Made by a program: the position numbers and the translations under genes. Under the pieces are notes generated by a model, which saw nothing but the letters and a program-made list of their open reading frames with translations, did not search any database and was not told the origin of the DNA. A stretch of DNA of 64,000 nt, from assembly GCF_949628265.1 (NCBI RefSeq), contig NC_088787.1, forward strand, positions 35,514,844-35,578,843, read 5' to 3'. Each line of letters opens with the position of its first letter. Position 1 is the stretch's first letter. Of this stretch, positions 33,820 to 44,339 are shown piece by piece. This DNA comes from Cloeon dipterum. Lineage: Eukaryota; Arthropoda; Insecta; Ephemeroptera; Baetidae.

Positions 33820-36238
33820 ATGCAAACGAGGCGAGAAGAAAAGATGCCAGTGAAAAATGGATTTGTTTTTCTGGCGCTGCTCAGCTCGGCAGTTTGCTTT
33901 TGCACTTTTCTCGCTCTCCTCGCGATCGGCTCTACGTTTTACGCCACGCCATGCACCAATTTTCCAGCTCCGTGTAAGAATTAAAAGGAAATAAAACTGC
34001 TAGATTATAATTTTTGTATTTATTTCTTTTTACAGATTTCAATGAAGGGGAAAACTTGAGCTACGAGAACTGCGGCGTCGAGAAGAACGAAATTTACAAC
34101 CCCTGGATCGTTTATTTGCGACAAGCCAACATCGGTTGCTACGGAATTGCTATTTCTCCAAGGACTATTCTCGCTTGTATAATTTTATTAGAGTATTTAT
34201 TTCAATAATCATTCCTTTTGCCCAGCTCACTGCAAAATCGATAATACAGAAAGTGGAAACATCACAGCTTTTGTGGGACAATGTGCAAAAAAGCCAAGTT
34301 CGTTTGATGCTAATAATTGCACAGATAAACATTTCACGGTATGCCGTTCAATTACAGTTTTCCACCTGGCGAATAATAAAAAAAATCCTTTTAATTTCAG
34401 GTGAAGGGCGTAACTGAAATCATCCTTAATCCGGCTGCTGCCGTGGAGGAAAAAATCTTTCTCAAATTATTCAAAACCGAGAGAAAGTTGAACAGTACAG
34501 ATCCAATTTGTTTATTTAATCGAGCAGCCGATAAAAAGACGGGCTTGGCGTCTCGACATCATAGAGATTTTCTTTATCTCATGTTGCTCCAACGAAAGGT
34601 AACAAATTAATCAGTGAGTTAAATTTAATGGTTAAACTTTTTATTTCTTTTACAGCGTCTTAAAAATTCAGACATTTTGCAGAGCCTTAAACCACGTAAG
34701 TTTTTTATTAATTGTAATTTATTTTTATTAAAATTAGAATTATTTCTATAGGAAATCTCACACCCTGTGAAAAATGCGTGAACACAAAAATGAGTGATGT
34801 TTACAATCGGTTGGGTCTGCCTCCTCAAAGCCTTCTTTGCGTCAAAGATTCCGGTCCTAACAACGGTATGACTATTTAAATTTTTTAAAATTAATATTCA
34901 TTTCCATATTGACGCAGACCACGAGCTGGTGAATTTCTACAATGGACGCCATTTCTTGCGGGGATTGAAATTAAAGCACCATTTGTTGAAAGACAGCTGC
35001 AAAACCTTCGTTGACATTCTGCCATTTATCGAACCAATCGTGAGAAATTCCAAAAACATTTCCGTGTTATCTGCCATTCCGGCAGTAACACCAGTTAAAA
35101 GTAAATTATTTATTTTAAAAATAAAATACATATTCCTAAATTAAATGATTTGAAAGAATTCAGCAATGACGAAGACAACCTGAGCTTTCCAAGGTGTGGA
35201 ACAAAACTGACGGGGAGACAAGACGAAGACGAAAATGAAATATCTCATCACATTTCATCTGAATTCGAAACTCAGCAAAACGGCGGGCATCCGTGGCACG
35301 CGGACATTTTCAAAAAATCCGAAGATCTGACAGCCTGTGGAGGAACTCTCATCTCAAAAAGAGCCGTTTTGACTGGTGAAATAGCAAAATTTCTGAAATT
35401 AATTAAACTAATAAATTTTTATTCAGCTGCGCACTGCATTTTTGAAATGAACGCAACTGATTTTGAGGTCTCAATCGGAATGTACAACAAATCGCTAATA
35501 AACCACCCAAGCATTCAAACAAATACGGTTGGAAAATTTAATTAAATGAAATTTAAATTCAATTAATGATAAAATTTAGCCGAGAAAGCTGATCTCGCAC
35601 CCGAAATACGTTTCCGGTCAGTTCCATTACGACGTCGGCCTGATGATTTTCGACGTGGGATTCGAATTAACACACCACGTGCGTCCGATTTGCCTGTGGA
35701 ACGAGGACACCGATTTGAACCAAGTCACGGGGAAACTTGCCATGGTATTAAATAATTAAACTAATTGAATTTATTGAAATATTTTAGTTAATTTATGATT
35801 TGAAGGCCGTCGGCTTTGGAATCGACGAGAGCAACACGCTGCCTGAAAGCCTCAAAGAGATCCAACTGCCGATAAAAGCGTATAAAAATTGCTACCAAAA
35901 AGACCAGAAGTTTTTCGGAAAACACCTCAAACCCGGGGACAATTTTTGCGCCGGATATACGAACGGTTAGTTTTTTTTCTAAATTTTAGTTTTAAATTAA
36001 TAAATTTGATTTAGGAACGAGCATGTGCCACGGAGACAGCGGGGGAGGCCTGGCGATTGAAAAGGAGGGCCGCTGGTTCATCAGAGGCGTCACCAGCTTC
36101 GGGAAATCTTCCAAGATTAGTTTTAACGGTACGAAACTGTGTGTTTGCAACAGGAACAGCTTCACCTTGTTCTCCGACGTGGCGCACTACATGGAATTTA
36201 TTGTAGCAAACACTCCAGACGTCTCATTTCTCAGCTGA
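33820..36238 (+). CDS. Tandem trypsin-fold serine protease C1
   Basis: Twelve coding exons: 33820-33973, 34036-34176, 34226-34338, 34401-34598, 34656-34695, 34752-34865, 34918-35100, 35157-35375, 35427-35527, 35580-35744, 35806-35965 and 36015-36238. They give 603 residues. An N-terminal hydrophobic segment follows MPVKNGFVFL; the true start may be this inner Met at 33844. The N-terminal domain begins ENLSYENCG and, unlike in its relatives, still has His100 in the AHC-like motif (SHC), but it lacks the serine loop. The C-terminal S1 domain has His390, Asp439 and Ser538 (CHGDSGGG), with Ser at position 189. The cysteine before IC in HVRPICLWNE and that in LSFPRCG probably form the inter-domain disulfide usual in cascade proteases. 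AATAAA follows the stop at 36243. Confidence 0.9.
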
Positions 36239-36444
36239 ATTTAATAAACAAATGAATATTTTGTAAGGGAAATATGTATGGTGTTAATTTATATTGTTAG
36301 TTTTTTTAATGTAAAATAAAAATTTATTAAACCAAATTTCTCGCAGAGTTCATTTTTTTTAAAAACAAAAAATATTTTATTTTTCTAAAATGCAAAGCAG
36401 TTGCCCATGTCAGAGATGTCAAAAGGTGGTTTGATTAACTCTAA

Positions 36445-36663
36445 ATGCGTAAACAGCTCGACGGGCTGGGAGGCGCAGTGGCGCCGGCTCGCCTGCCTCG
36501 CCGCAATTTCCGCAATTTCTTCTTTTGGCACCATTCCAGCGGCGCTTCAATGAAAGACCTTGGTGCAAAAGGAGGCGAAATGATTGCCACATTTGAGCCA
36601 AGATCCTCTGCAGCCACTCTGGATGGACCCGAAGAGCTCATATACCTCCACGAGAAGTGCTGA
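36445..36663 (+). other. Unassigned 72-codon open frame
   Basis: A GC-richer island with an open frame from ATG to TGA (reading PARLPRRNF, later EPRSSAATLDGPEE). The opposite strand is open too, so coding status is unclear. It does not resemble the protease or receptor exons. Confidence 0.25.
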
Positions 36664-36927
36664 TCATATTTAAAAGTTCAAAATAAAAATAAAACTTGTT
36701 TAAATTACCGAAAAGTGACTACAATAATTTTTTCTTCCATTTCCCTATCACGTGATTTAGGAGCTGGTATGTTAATTTAATTAGTTTTTGGGAAAAAATT
36801 AAACATGAGAATATTTTTAACTTTTGATGCAAATTTAAATAAAGTCGCACTGATCAAAATTTTTCTCACGTGCAACCTCTTAAGACATTTTTTCTCGTCT
36901 GTATCAGCTGCTTCTTCTCATTCTTCC

Positions 36928-36988
36928 TTTTTAAGGTTAAAACCACCATCCGAGAGTCTTCTACGTCAAAGATCAACTGTTTCGCTGG
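36928..36988 (+). pseudogene. Possible scrap of a protease exon
   Basis: AACCACCATCCGAGAGTCTT and the following CTACGTCAAAGATC resemble the part of exon 6 that encodes PPQSLLCVKD in C1 (34815-34850), with the Cys codon missing. The match is short, so this is tentative. Confidence 0.3.
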
Positions 36989-37381
36989 AGGACCTGCGCC
37001 TTTCTCTAAAATAGGCCAAACGTAAAAGTTTAAAAACGGACTGGGTATTTTTATAAATTTATTTTTTTTTATAACGGCAATATAGTTGCAGGTTCAGTAC
37101 AAAAATAATCTTCAATATAAAATATTTATTAATAATTTAGTAAAAAGCACACTTTTTGCTCATAATCTCCCTGCTTATCGTTTGTGTCTCTGAAAACAAA
37201 CTCCAAGATGATTTGTTTAGAGCATTAAAATATTTTTAGTGTAAAATTGTAAATTTATAGTTCCTAAATATCCTTAAAAAATAATTAAATGAAAATCCTT
37301 GGCTGAAACTCCGAAAAAAAAATGGAATCCGCGCGCGTAACTTATTGAGTTAGACTTTAAAATGTCTAAGCCTTTTCACGG

Positions 37382-37388
37382 TATAAAA
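37382..37388 (+). promoter_or_regulatory. TATA box upstream of C2
   Basis: TATAAAA in the context GGTATAAAAGCGC, about 770 bp before the C2 start codon and suited to a leader exon. The first donor could not be fixed. Confidence 0.5.
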
Positions 37389-38152
37389 GCGCTTGAGTCC
37401 ACGTGTCTTGGCACACACACAAACTCGACACTCGAGTGTTATTAGCGCAGTGTCCGCGTCGCAGTGGATTCTTAATAACGGCGAGTCTCTCGTTACATGT
37501 TTTTCAATTTTCTTTTAATTAAATTCAGTATGTATATTTTCTTCGATTCCTCCGGGTTCTCTTTTAAATATATTATTTTTTTAATTATTTAGTCAGGTTT
37601 TAATTTAAATGTTAAAAAAAATCAAATATGAAACAATTTTAATAATTTCCACTTAAAAATTGTTCCACGTTTTAGAAAATAAATTCTTTTGCTCTTTTTT
37701 AATTTACTGCAAAATCAAAAACCTATTTATTCTCTTGTAGAAGAAAAATTCAATTAAATATATTAAATTGATAAAATGATTTCAACGCAAGAACGGTTGA
37801 AAAAAATGCTCAAGGTAAATATTATATCACGGCGCTCGAAAAGTCTTACTTTGGAGTAATCATAATTTATTAGATTTTTCAATAAGGGCGTTGGCCGACT
37901 TGAGACTTCGCGCGACACATGCGACAGGACGGTTAGACTATATTTGCTTGCCTGCTGATATGTTTTTTCCTCTCGCCCCACTTATCGCGGCGGTGATTTG
38001 GCCGAGGGCCAAAATAAATAACCCGCCGCGCTTGAGCAGGAAGCAAGTTATTTGGACGGTCTTTGAAATATTTTTCTCTAGCCATAACATTATTTCAGTT
38101 GTGTCATAAAAGCTAATTATTTATTTTCTACTGAATTGTCAACAGCTCAACC

Positions 38153-40758
38153 ATGGCGAATTATATCCAATTCACACCTCTCGCTCTCCTTGGTTTTGTA
38201 ATTTGCGTCGTCCAATGCATCGATACTTCAGCTCCATGTAAGTATAGTCATGGCTTTATACTTTTTTATTACTTCATATTGTGAGGTTCTTCTAAAATCG
38301 ATTTTTATCTTGCTGTAACTGAACCTTATGAAAAAAACAATATTAATTATTTTTTTTAATTATTTCTCAGTTAATTTTGGATCATTGCTGTGTAGATTTC
38401 GACGAGGGGGCAAACTTGAGCTTCGAAAAGTGCGGCATCGTGCATAAGAAAAGATCAATGAGCAGCCCTTGGATCGTTTATTTGCGGCAAGCTGAGCAGG
38501 GATGCTACGGAATTGCCATTTCTGATAGAACTATTTTAACCCGTAAATTTATTTCAACATTGAAAAATAATTTTAAACTAATTTAACCTTTTTTCTTTCA
38601 GGCGAATGCAATTTTACTACAGATAGTGAGGAGAAAATATCAGTTTATGAAGGAAGATGTGCTGATGAAAGAGTGTTTTACTTCAAAAATTGCGTCAAAA
38701 ATATTATAGAGGTGAGATAAACCTTAAATTTATTTTAAATTTATTGATTTATAATTTATTAACAATTTCAGGTGAAGAATGTGAAAGAAGTCATCCTGAA
38801 TGAATATGCTCCTGGGAATGAAACAATTCTGATTTTTAATACAAAAACTCTTCTTAAAAGAACAAAGCCAATTTGTTTGTACAATCGTGCTAAAGAGACG
38901 AAAAACTTATTGGCAAGAAAAAGACAAATCTCTAACAACTTCATGATGCTGCGTCGAGTTGTAATAGATTTTTTAACTCATTTTATACACATTTTAATGT
39001 GTTTTATTTTTTCAGCGCAATGATAATCTAGACCTGTTGGCAAAGAACAAAATCAGTAAGTATATTATAGCAATAAATACTTACTAGAGTTTATTTTGTC
39101 GTGTCCCAACTTGAGTGAAATTAATTTACGCATGCTGCAAAGATGCAAAACCAGCAAGTAAATAGTCTTTTCAATAAAAGTAGACGCTCAACCCCCGAAA
39201 CATCGCTCAGATTCTCAAACTGCAGTACATATATTTAAATAACTAAAAAAATATTATTTTTCTAGCAAAACTCATGTCCTGCAAGAAATGCCTGAAAGAT
39301 CCAAGCTCCAGTTTGGCTGAAGTTGGCAAGGAGTTGGGTCTGCCTTCCCAAGGCCTACTTTGTGTAAAATCTGCGGACAATTACAAAGGTATACGCAATT
39401 AACATTTTTAAATTATCTCCTATATTTAATTAAAAATTTTTCGTAGATCATGATCTGGCGAACTTCTACAAAGGGAGATACTTCCTTCGAGGTTTAGAAA
39501 TGCACCATCCCCTGTTTAATGAAAACTGCAATATCTTCGTTGATATTCTGCCTTTTGTCCAACCGATCGCAAAATCCGCGAAACACCTATCTGTTTTGCC
39601 CGACATACCACCAGTGAAACGAATAAAACGTAAACTTAAAATAACAAGAAAATTATTCCTTTACGTTAATTTTATACTTCTAAAGCATTCAACAATGACG
39701 CAGACAACCTGAGCTTCCCTAACTGTGGAACGAAAATGACTGCGAGTCAAGAAAGAGACTTTTCTGAGGATAATGAAGTGACGCAATATATTTTTTCCGG
39801 ATACCAAGCGCAGCAAAACGGACATCCGTGGCATGCGAAAGTTGTCTACACTACAGACCAAGACATCTGTGGAGGTACCCTCATCTCGAGAAGAGCAGTT
39901 CTAACAGGTTTTAAAAATTAATCTTTTATTGATCTGTCGATTTCATTGTTCTTATTTTTAGCTGCACACTGCCTTTTAGGAAGAGATGTGAGCAATTTTG
40001 AAGTGTCGATCGGTATTTATGATAATTCGAGGACGATCGGTAAAGGAATTCAAACGAATAAGGTAATAAAATATAATTTGTATGAGACTCGAATGGAACT
40101 TATATCGTTTCAATTTAGCCAATCAAGCTCATCGCCCACCCTCTTTACGATGGTTATCCGTTCAACTACGACATAGGTCTGTTGATCTTCGACGAGAAAT
40201 TTGGAGTGACGGACCACGTCCATCCAATTTGCCTTTGGAACGAGGACACCGACGTGGACCGCGTCGCCAGAAAATTCTTGGCCACGGTTAGTTGAATTTT
40301 TTTGATTCCAAAATGCTCTAATTAATTACTTTTTTTTATTTAACAGGTGGTCGGATTTGGATTAACAAACAATTTCAAAGCGTCTGGAAGCCTCCTTGAA
40401 ACCAAGATGCCGATAAAATCGCACAAAGAGTGCTACCTGAGTGACCGGAAATTCTTTGGAAAATATTTGAAACCCGGAGACAATTTTTGCGCTGGCTACA
40501 CGAACGGTTGGTTGCTCCTCATTTTTTAATTAAAACTATCTCATTTTTATTTATAAAATTATAGGAACAAATGTTGGTAAGGGAGACAGTGGAGGGAGCC
40601 TCGCTGTTGAAAAAGATGGTCGCTGGTTCATCAGAGGAGTCGTCAGTATGGGAAAAAAGTTACAAAATGACACAGTCCCACACAGCTATAGTTTATTCAA
40701 CGATGTTGCCAACTATATGGAGTGGATTGTAGAGAATACTCCAGATTTGTCAACTTGA
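38153..40758 (+). CDS. Tandem trypsin-fold serine protease C2, lacking the Cys191-Cys220 pair
   Basis: Twelve exons: 38153-38237, 38396-38542, 38602-38711, 38772-38960, 39016-39055, 39266-39388, 39447-39629, 39686-39907, 39962-40062, 40119-40286, 40347-40506 and 40565-40758. They give 573 residues. The signal peptide reaches about residue 22. The N-terminal domain starts ANLSFEKCG, has Glu at the His57 position (REC) and no serine loop. The S1 domain keeps His369, Asp418 and Ser518, but the usual Cys191 is Gly (NVGKGDSGGS) and the partner Cys220 is also missing (DTVPHSYS instead of CNPNSYS). Losing both partners together suggests a tolerated change near the specificity pocket. The paralogue C3 shares it. 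Position 189 is Asn. Confidence 0.9.
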
Positions 40759-41221
40759 TTATATACAAATTTATTTCTGCATTTTTTAGATTTTAGATGA
40801 TAATCATATGTACCTATTTCCCAAAAAGACTTATAATTATAGAGATTATTTTAAATGACAGTATATAAATAATTCAAGTGTGGAACTGATAGACATAATT
40901 ATGCATTGAATAAATCAAAGTAAGAAGGTTGTGAAAAAATGTTTGTTTTAATTTTTAAAAAATATCACTCATTTTGAAAAAATTAAACTATTCGGACAAA
41001 CCAAGCGTGCGGTGCAGTTAAAATTATGTTTTTATTGACCATGAAACCTGGAACTATCGTAGAGATTTGTTATCAATCAATTAGCATTTAAATGGGGTTA
41101 AATCTATATCATTTTTGCGGAGAAGAGATGAAGTGTGCGTGGCAAGGATTGGTCGAAATGTATTTCAAAAGTTGGAAATGCGGATAATTTTATTTATTAC
41201 ATAACGATAACAGCAAGAGTT
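40759..41221. other. Convergent spacer between C2 and the protease homologue gene
   Basis: AT-rich 3' flanks of two converging genes. The part next to C2 resembles the flank of C3 near 60200. No feature is seen. Confidence 0.45.
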
Positions 41222-42497
41222 TTAAGGGCGGACATGGAGTGATCCAGACAACCTATAGATCAAGTGAAGGTGAGATGTGACTCTGACGTAGCCGATAGGA
41301 TAATTCAGGTCGCAGAATGGTAGACCAAAGCTGGTGATTCCAATTAAAGTCTCCAGTCCGTCAGATTCAGTGATGGTGAGGGGGTCGCCGGGGAATCTCT
41401 GTTGGCAAAATTTATAAAATATAAATTTTAATGAGCAAAAAGGCGAATAAATAAGCGTACATCGCAAAAACCAGATCCGTTTGTGTCGTACGTGCAAATT
41501 GTCCAAAAAGTGCTCTTAAAAGGGTAGGCTCGTCGACAATATGTTTTTTCGTTGACGATGACGTCAGTGTACTTAGGCCGAGTGCCATCTAAACAAGCAA
41601 GTTGGTAATTAAAATAATTGTGTCCTCTGGTTAACAAAAAAAAATTATTTTTGGTACCGTTTGAGGTGCGTCTCCAGCCAGAGACGGTAGCTTTGTATCT
41701 TTCGTAGGTATTTGAGCGCTGAGACCAAGATGGCAGACGGATGATGGCAATATCCTTGCCAGAAACCGGAGCGTCCAGGAAAATAATGCAGACACCGTCG
41801 AGGAATCCTGTTAAGATATTGAAAATATGCGTCGTGTATTTAGTGGATTTGCCAATCTGCCGGCGGGGTTCGTAGTCGTTGATACCGCCAAGGAAGATGG
41901 TGAAAGTATATGCTCTGAAATTGTATGGTCAGTTTGTCAATTCCTATCTGTGGCCAACAAACAGTTTAAATTAGTCATCGCTAAATGTTTTTGAATATCG
42001 ATGGTAAAATATCGTGTCCTATATACCCAATGGGGCGGATTACGGCACCGTTTTTTAGCTCGACCTTGAAACACTGTACAATGCAAGCCTTATGCCCAGC
42101 GTTGCAATTTTCTGTCAAGGTTGCGTTGCCGTAATCCGCCCTAATGTAAAGCAACAAAAAATGTCGATAAATATCGTCAGAAACACATCGATATTAAAAA
42201 TATGTGTTTATATTGACCATGACTATAGTTTAAATGTATCTCCATTGTGTTTTTTTATCTTCTTTTGTTTAATTTAATTATGTGACTTTTTGATTTGTAA
42301 ATGCGCGGTAATAAAAATTGAGGAGCTTGTTGTATGAATACAAATAAAATGTACTAGATAATCTCACCCGAAGCAGCATATACGAGTAGTCAGCACTTGA
42401 TTTTCCTTAATGATGGATCCACCACAAACCTTGAAGCCGTTGTTAATAGAAATCATGGTGGTGTAGGTTCTTGTTGGTTGTTTGGTGGTGGATTTGG

Positions 42498-42529
<32 letters not shown>

Positions 42530-42602
42530 GGTGTAGTTGTTGTTGGTTGTTTGGTGGTGGATTTGGTTGTTGTTGGTGGTGGTGGTTTGGTGGTGGTGGT
42601 TG

Positions 42603-42634
<32 letters not shown>

Positions 42635-43365
42635 GGTGGTGTGGTGGTGGTTGTTGTTGTTGATGGTGGTGTAATTGTTTTCGGTTGTTTGGTGGTGGTT
42701 TTGGTTGTTGTTGATGGTGGTGGTGGTGGTGGTAGTGTAGTTGTTAGTGGTGGTGCCGTTGTTGTTGGTGGTTTGGTAGTGGTTTTGGTTGTTGTTGTTG
42801 GTGGTGTGGCTGTTATTGTTGTTGTCGGCGTTGATATTGAGGTCTGAGTTGTTGGAACTGCATTGATGCCTTTATCGTCATCAACCTCTGTCAAATGCAC
42901 ATTTCAAACAGGATAAGTCGTGCTTATAGATATGTCATCCTATTAACTTACCGGCCCTGCCTAGCAAAAAGAAAATGGTGGCGGTGGTTGTAGCGGCCAG
43001 CAAAATTATCACGAGGGCAACGAGTGTGAAGCGGATGCAGAAACTGAAACAATATGTTTCATTTGAGTGTATTTTGCGTTATTAATATTCTGGTGTCCCA
43101 TTATACCTGCGCGTTAATATCGATTTTCGATGTTTCTTCTCTTCCTCTTCAGTCTAACAGAAATGAAAGAAAAAAATCTCAAAAACCTTGCTGGTAAAGC
43201 AATTATAATTATTTAGATATTGCTAGGATCATGAACTCTAAATTTAATTAGGCTTCCAACCTATCGATTTCGGAATACCAAGATCGAAATTTATCTTCGC
43301 AGCTGAAACCTATATTATATTTAAAATATATTACTTACCTCGTAGGTTAATTTAGCAAGATACAT
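41222..43365 (-). CDS. Membrane-anchored, mucin-like serine protease homologue, catalytically dead
   Basis: Seven exons on the minus strand: 43339-43365, 43107-43153, 42952-43043, 42368-42887, 41658-41914, 41461-41588 and 41222-41398. They give 415 residues with consistent phases. The short cytoplasmic start (MYLAKLTYETEEEEKKHRKS) is followed by one membrane span (about 30-52, FTLVALVIILLAATTTATIF), so topology is type II. Next comes a Thr/Pro-rich stretch of about 120 residues, then an S1-like domain beginning at CGGSIIKENQVLT. The catalytic His is replaced (TTRIC for TAAHC), the Asp region reads LDGVCIIFL, and the Ser loop reads CDRFPGDPL, so all three triad positions are lost. Such protease homologues usually act as cofactors or decoys. 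The gene is absent from the other inverted arm. Confidence 0.85.
42480..42860 (-). repeat. Coding GTT/GGT trinucleotide repeats in the mucin-like exon
   Basis: On the plus strand this is alternating GTT and GGT runs; on the coding strand AAC/ACC and CCA/CCG-type codons give Thr and Pro runs with Lys spacers. Four or more blocks of the form PPPPTTTTTKSTTKQPT recur, so length is likely to vary by slippage. Confidence 0.85.
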
Positions 43366-43959
43366 CTTAGTAGTTGAAAAGTGTCTCGTTACTATAGTGT
43401 CCTACTGGTAAGTGAATATAGACGAGGCATCAGCATAGCATGTTTTTTTATTCTACCTGATGGCTATCTCATAAGCAGGGAAAATAACTTAATGAGAAAA
43501 GTACTCTAGAAAATACATTACACTTTCAATAATGATATAATTATATTTTTACTAGCTTTTGGCGAGGTCCAATATCAGATTTATGTTACATTCTAATAAC
43601 ATGCCTCCCAATTGAAATGTACAAACAATATATACGCTCAAAAAACTATGTTACAGATGCAAAGAATTCACGTCTCAACAAATTTATCGAACACTCTTGA
43701 CACACGAGATTTTGGTCTTTTTGCGCGTTGTTGAAATCTCCGAGATTAATTAAATTTTGTACTTAAGTGAATTAAATTGCACAGTGTAACAGGAAGTCTG
43801 AAGCGGGAATTCCAGCTGGTAAAATTTTTGCAATTTAAAAAGACGACGTGCCTGTTTTGCAATTTATTTGATAAATTTTTATTTAAAAATGAGGCTAGTA
43901 TTTTGTTATCATTTTAAATATTCCGCACAAGACAGCGGCTAATTTGAGCCACATTTGCA
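43366..43959. other. Probable leader intron of the protease homologue gene
   Basis: It lies between the promoter near 43993 and the first coding exon on the minus strand. AT-rich, no gene. From about 43750 upward it matches the right arm (59700-59580). Confidence 0.4.
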
Positions 43960-43992
43960 TTTATTCTGCGCGAGACTGCAGACAGCCGCCGC

Positions 43993-43999
43993 TTTTATA
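43993..43999 (-). promoter_or_regulatory. TATA box of the protease homologue gene
   Basis: TATAAAA on the minus strand in the context GTATAAAAGCGGCGGCTG. About 330 bp upstream of it (to 44335) is conserved with 59183-59551 in the right arm, and a variant with its own ATAAAAGCGGCTG is at 52800-53010. The nearest gene in the right direction is the protease homologue, so I assign it there. Confidence 0.55.
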
Positions 44000-44339
44000 C
44001 ATCTCGCACTTCGCGGCGCACGTTTCTCCTTCTCCCACGCGAAGATTGCCCGCGGTTCTTACTATCGGATGGCTGCGTGCCTCGTTTAATTCCGAATGAA
44101 ATTGCCTTCTCCCGCCGCCTGTGACATTTTGGCCATTAACACATCGCGCGGTGTTTGGGTCCAGCTCTTGTGCCGCCAACTGGTTTTTTTTACGCACTCG
44201 CAGTCGTGAATCGCTTGAAGGCGGATGCGGTAATGGTGCGTTCTTCTCTTTGAAAGAAAGCACAGATCGCGCGTCTTCAAAAAATGTGAGTTTTAAATTC
44301 AAACAACACACTTTTTTCGGTATGCTATTTTTCAATTTA

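Larger units (their letters stand above)
36239..38152. other. Spacer between C1 and C2
   Basis: It holds the C1 polyadenylation signal, an unassigned open frame at 36445-36663 (listed separately), a possible protease-exon scrap near 36930 and the C2 promoter near 37382. From about 37800 it is also the outer end of the left inverted arm. A splice acceptor (TGTCAACAG) stands a few bases before the C2 start codon, so C2 probably has a noncoding first exon. Confidence 0.5.

Noticed and set aside
33820-36238. Splitting each protease gene into two genes (N half and C half)
   Set aside because: No second promoter, start codon or polyadenylation signal lies between the halves, and the linking intron is in phase in every copy.
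38153-40758. Cys191 loss as a sequencing error
   Set aside because: Both inverted copies share it, together with loss of the partner cysteine.
42397-42847. Long plus-strand open frames rich in Gly/Val or Cys/Trp across the Thr/Pro exon
   Set aside because: They are mirror readings of the GTT/GGT trinucleotide repeat; the minus strand joins to good exons on both sides.
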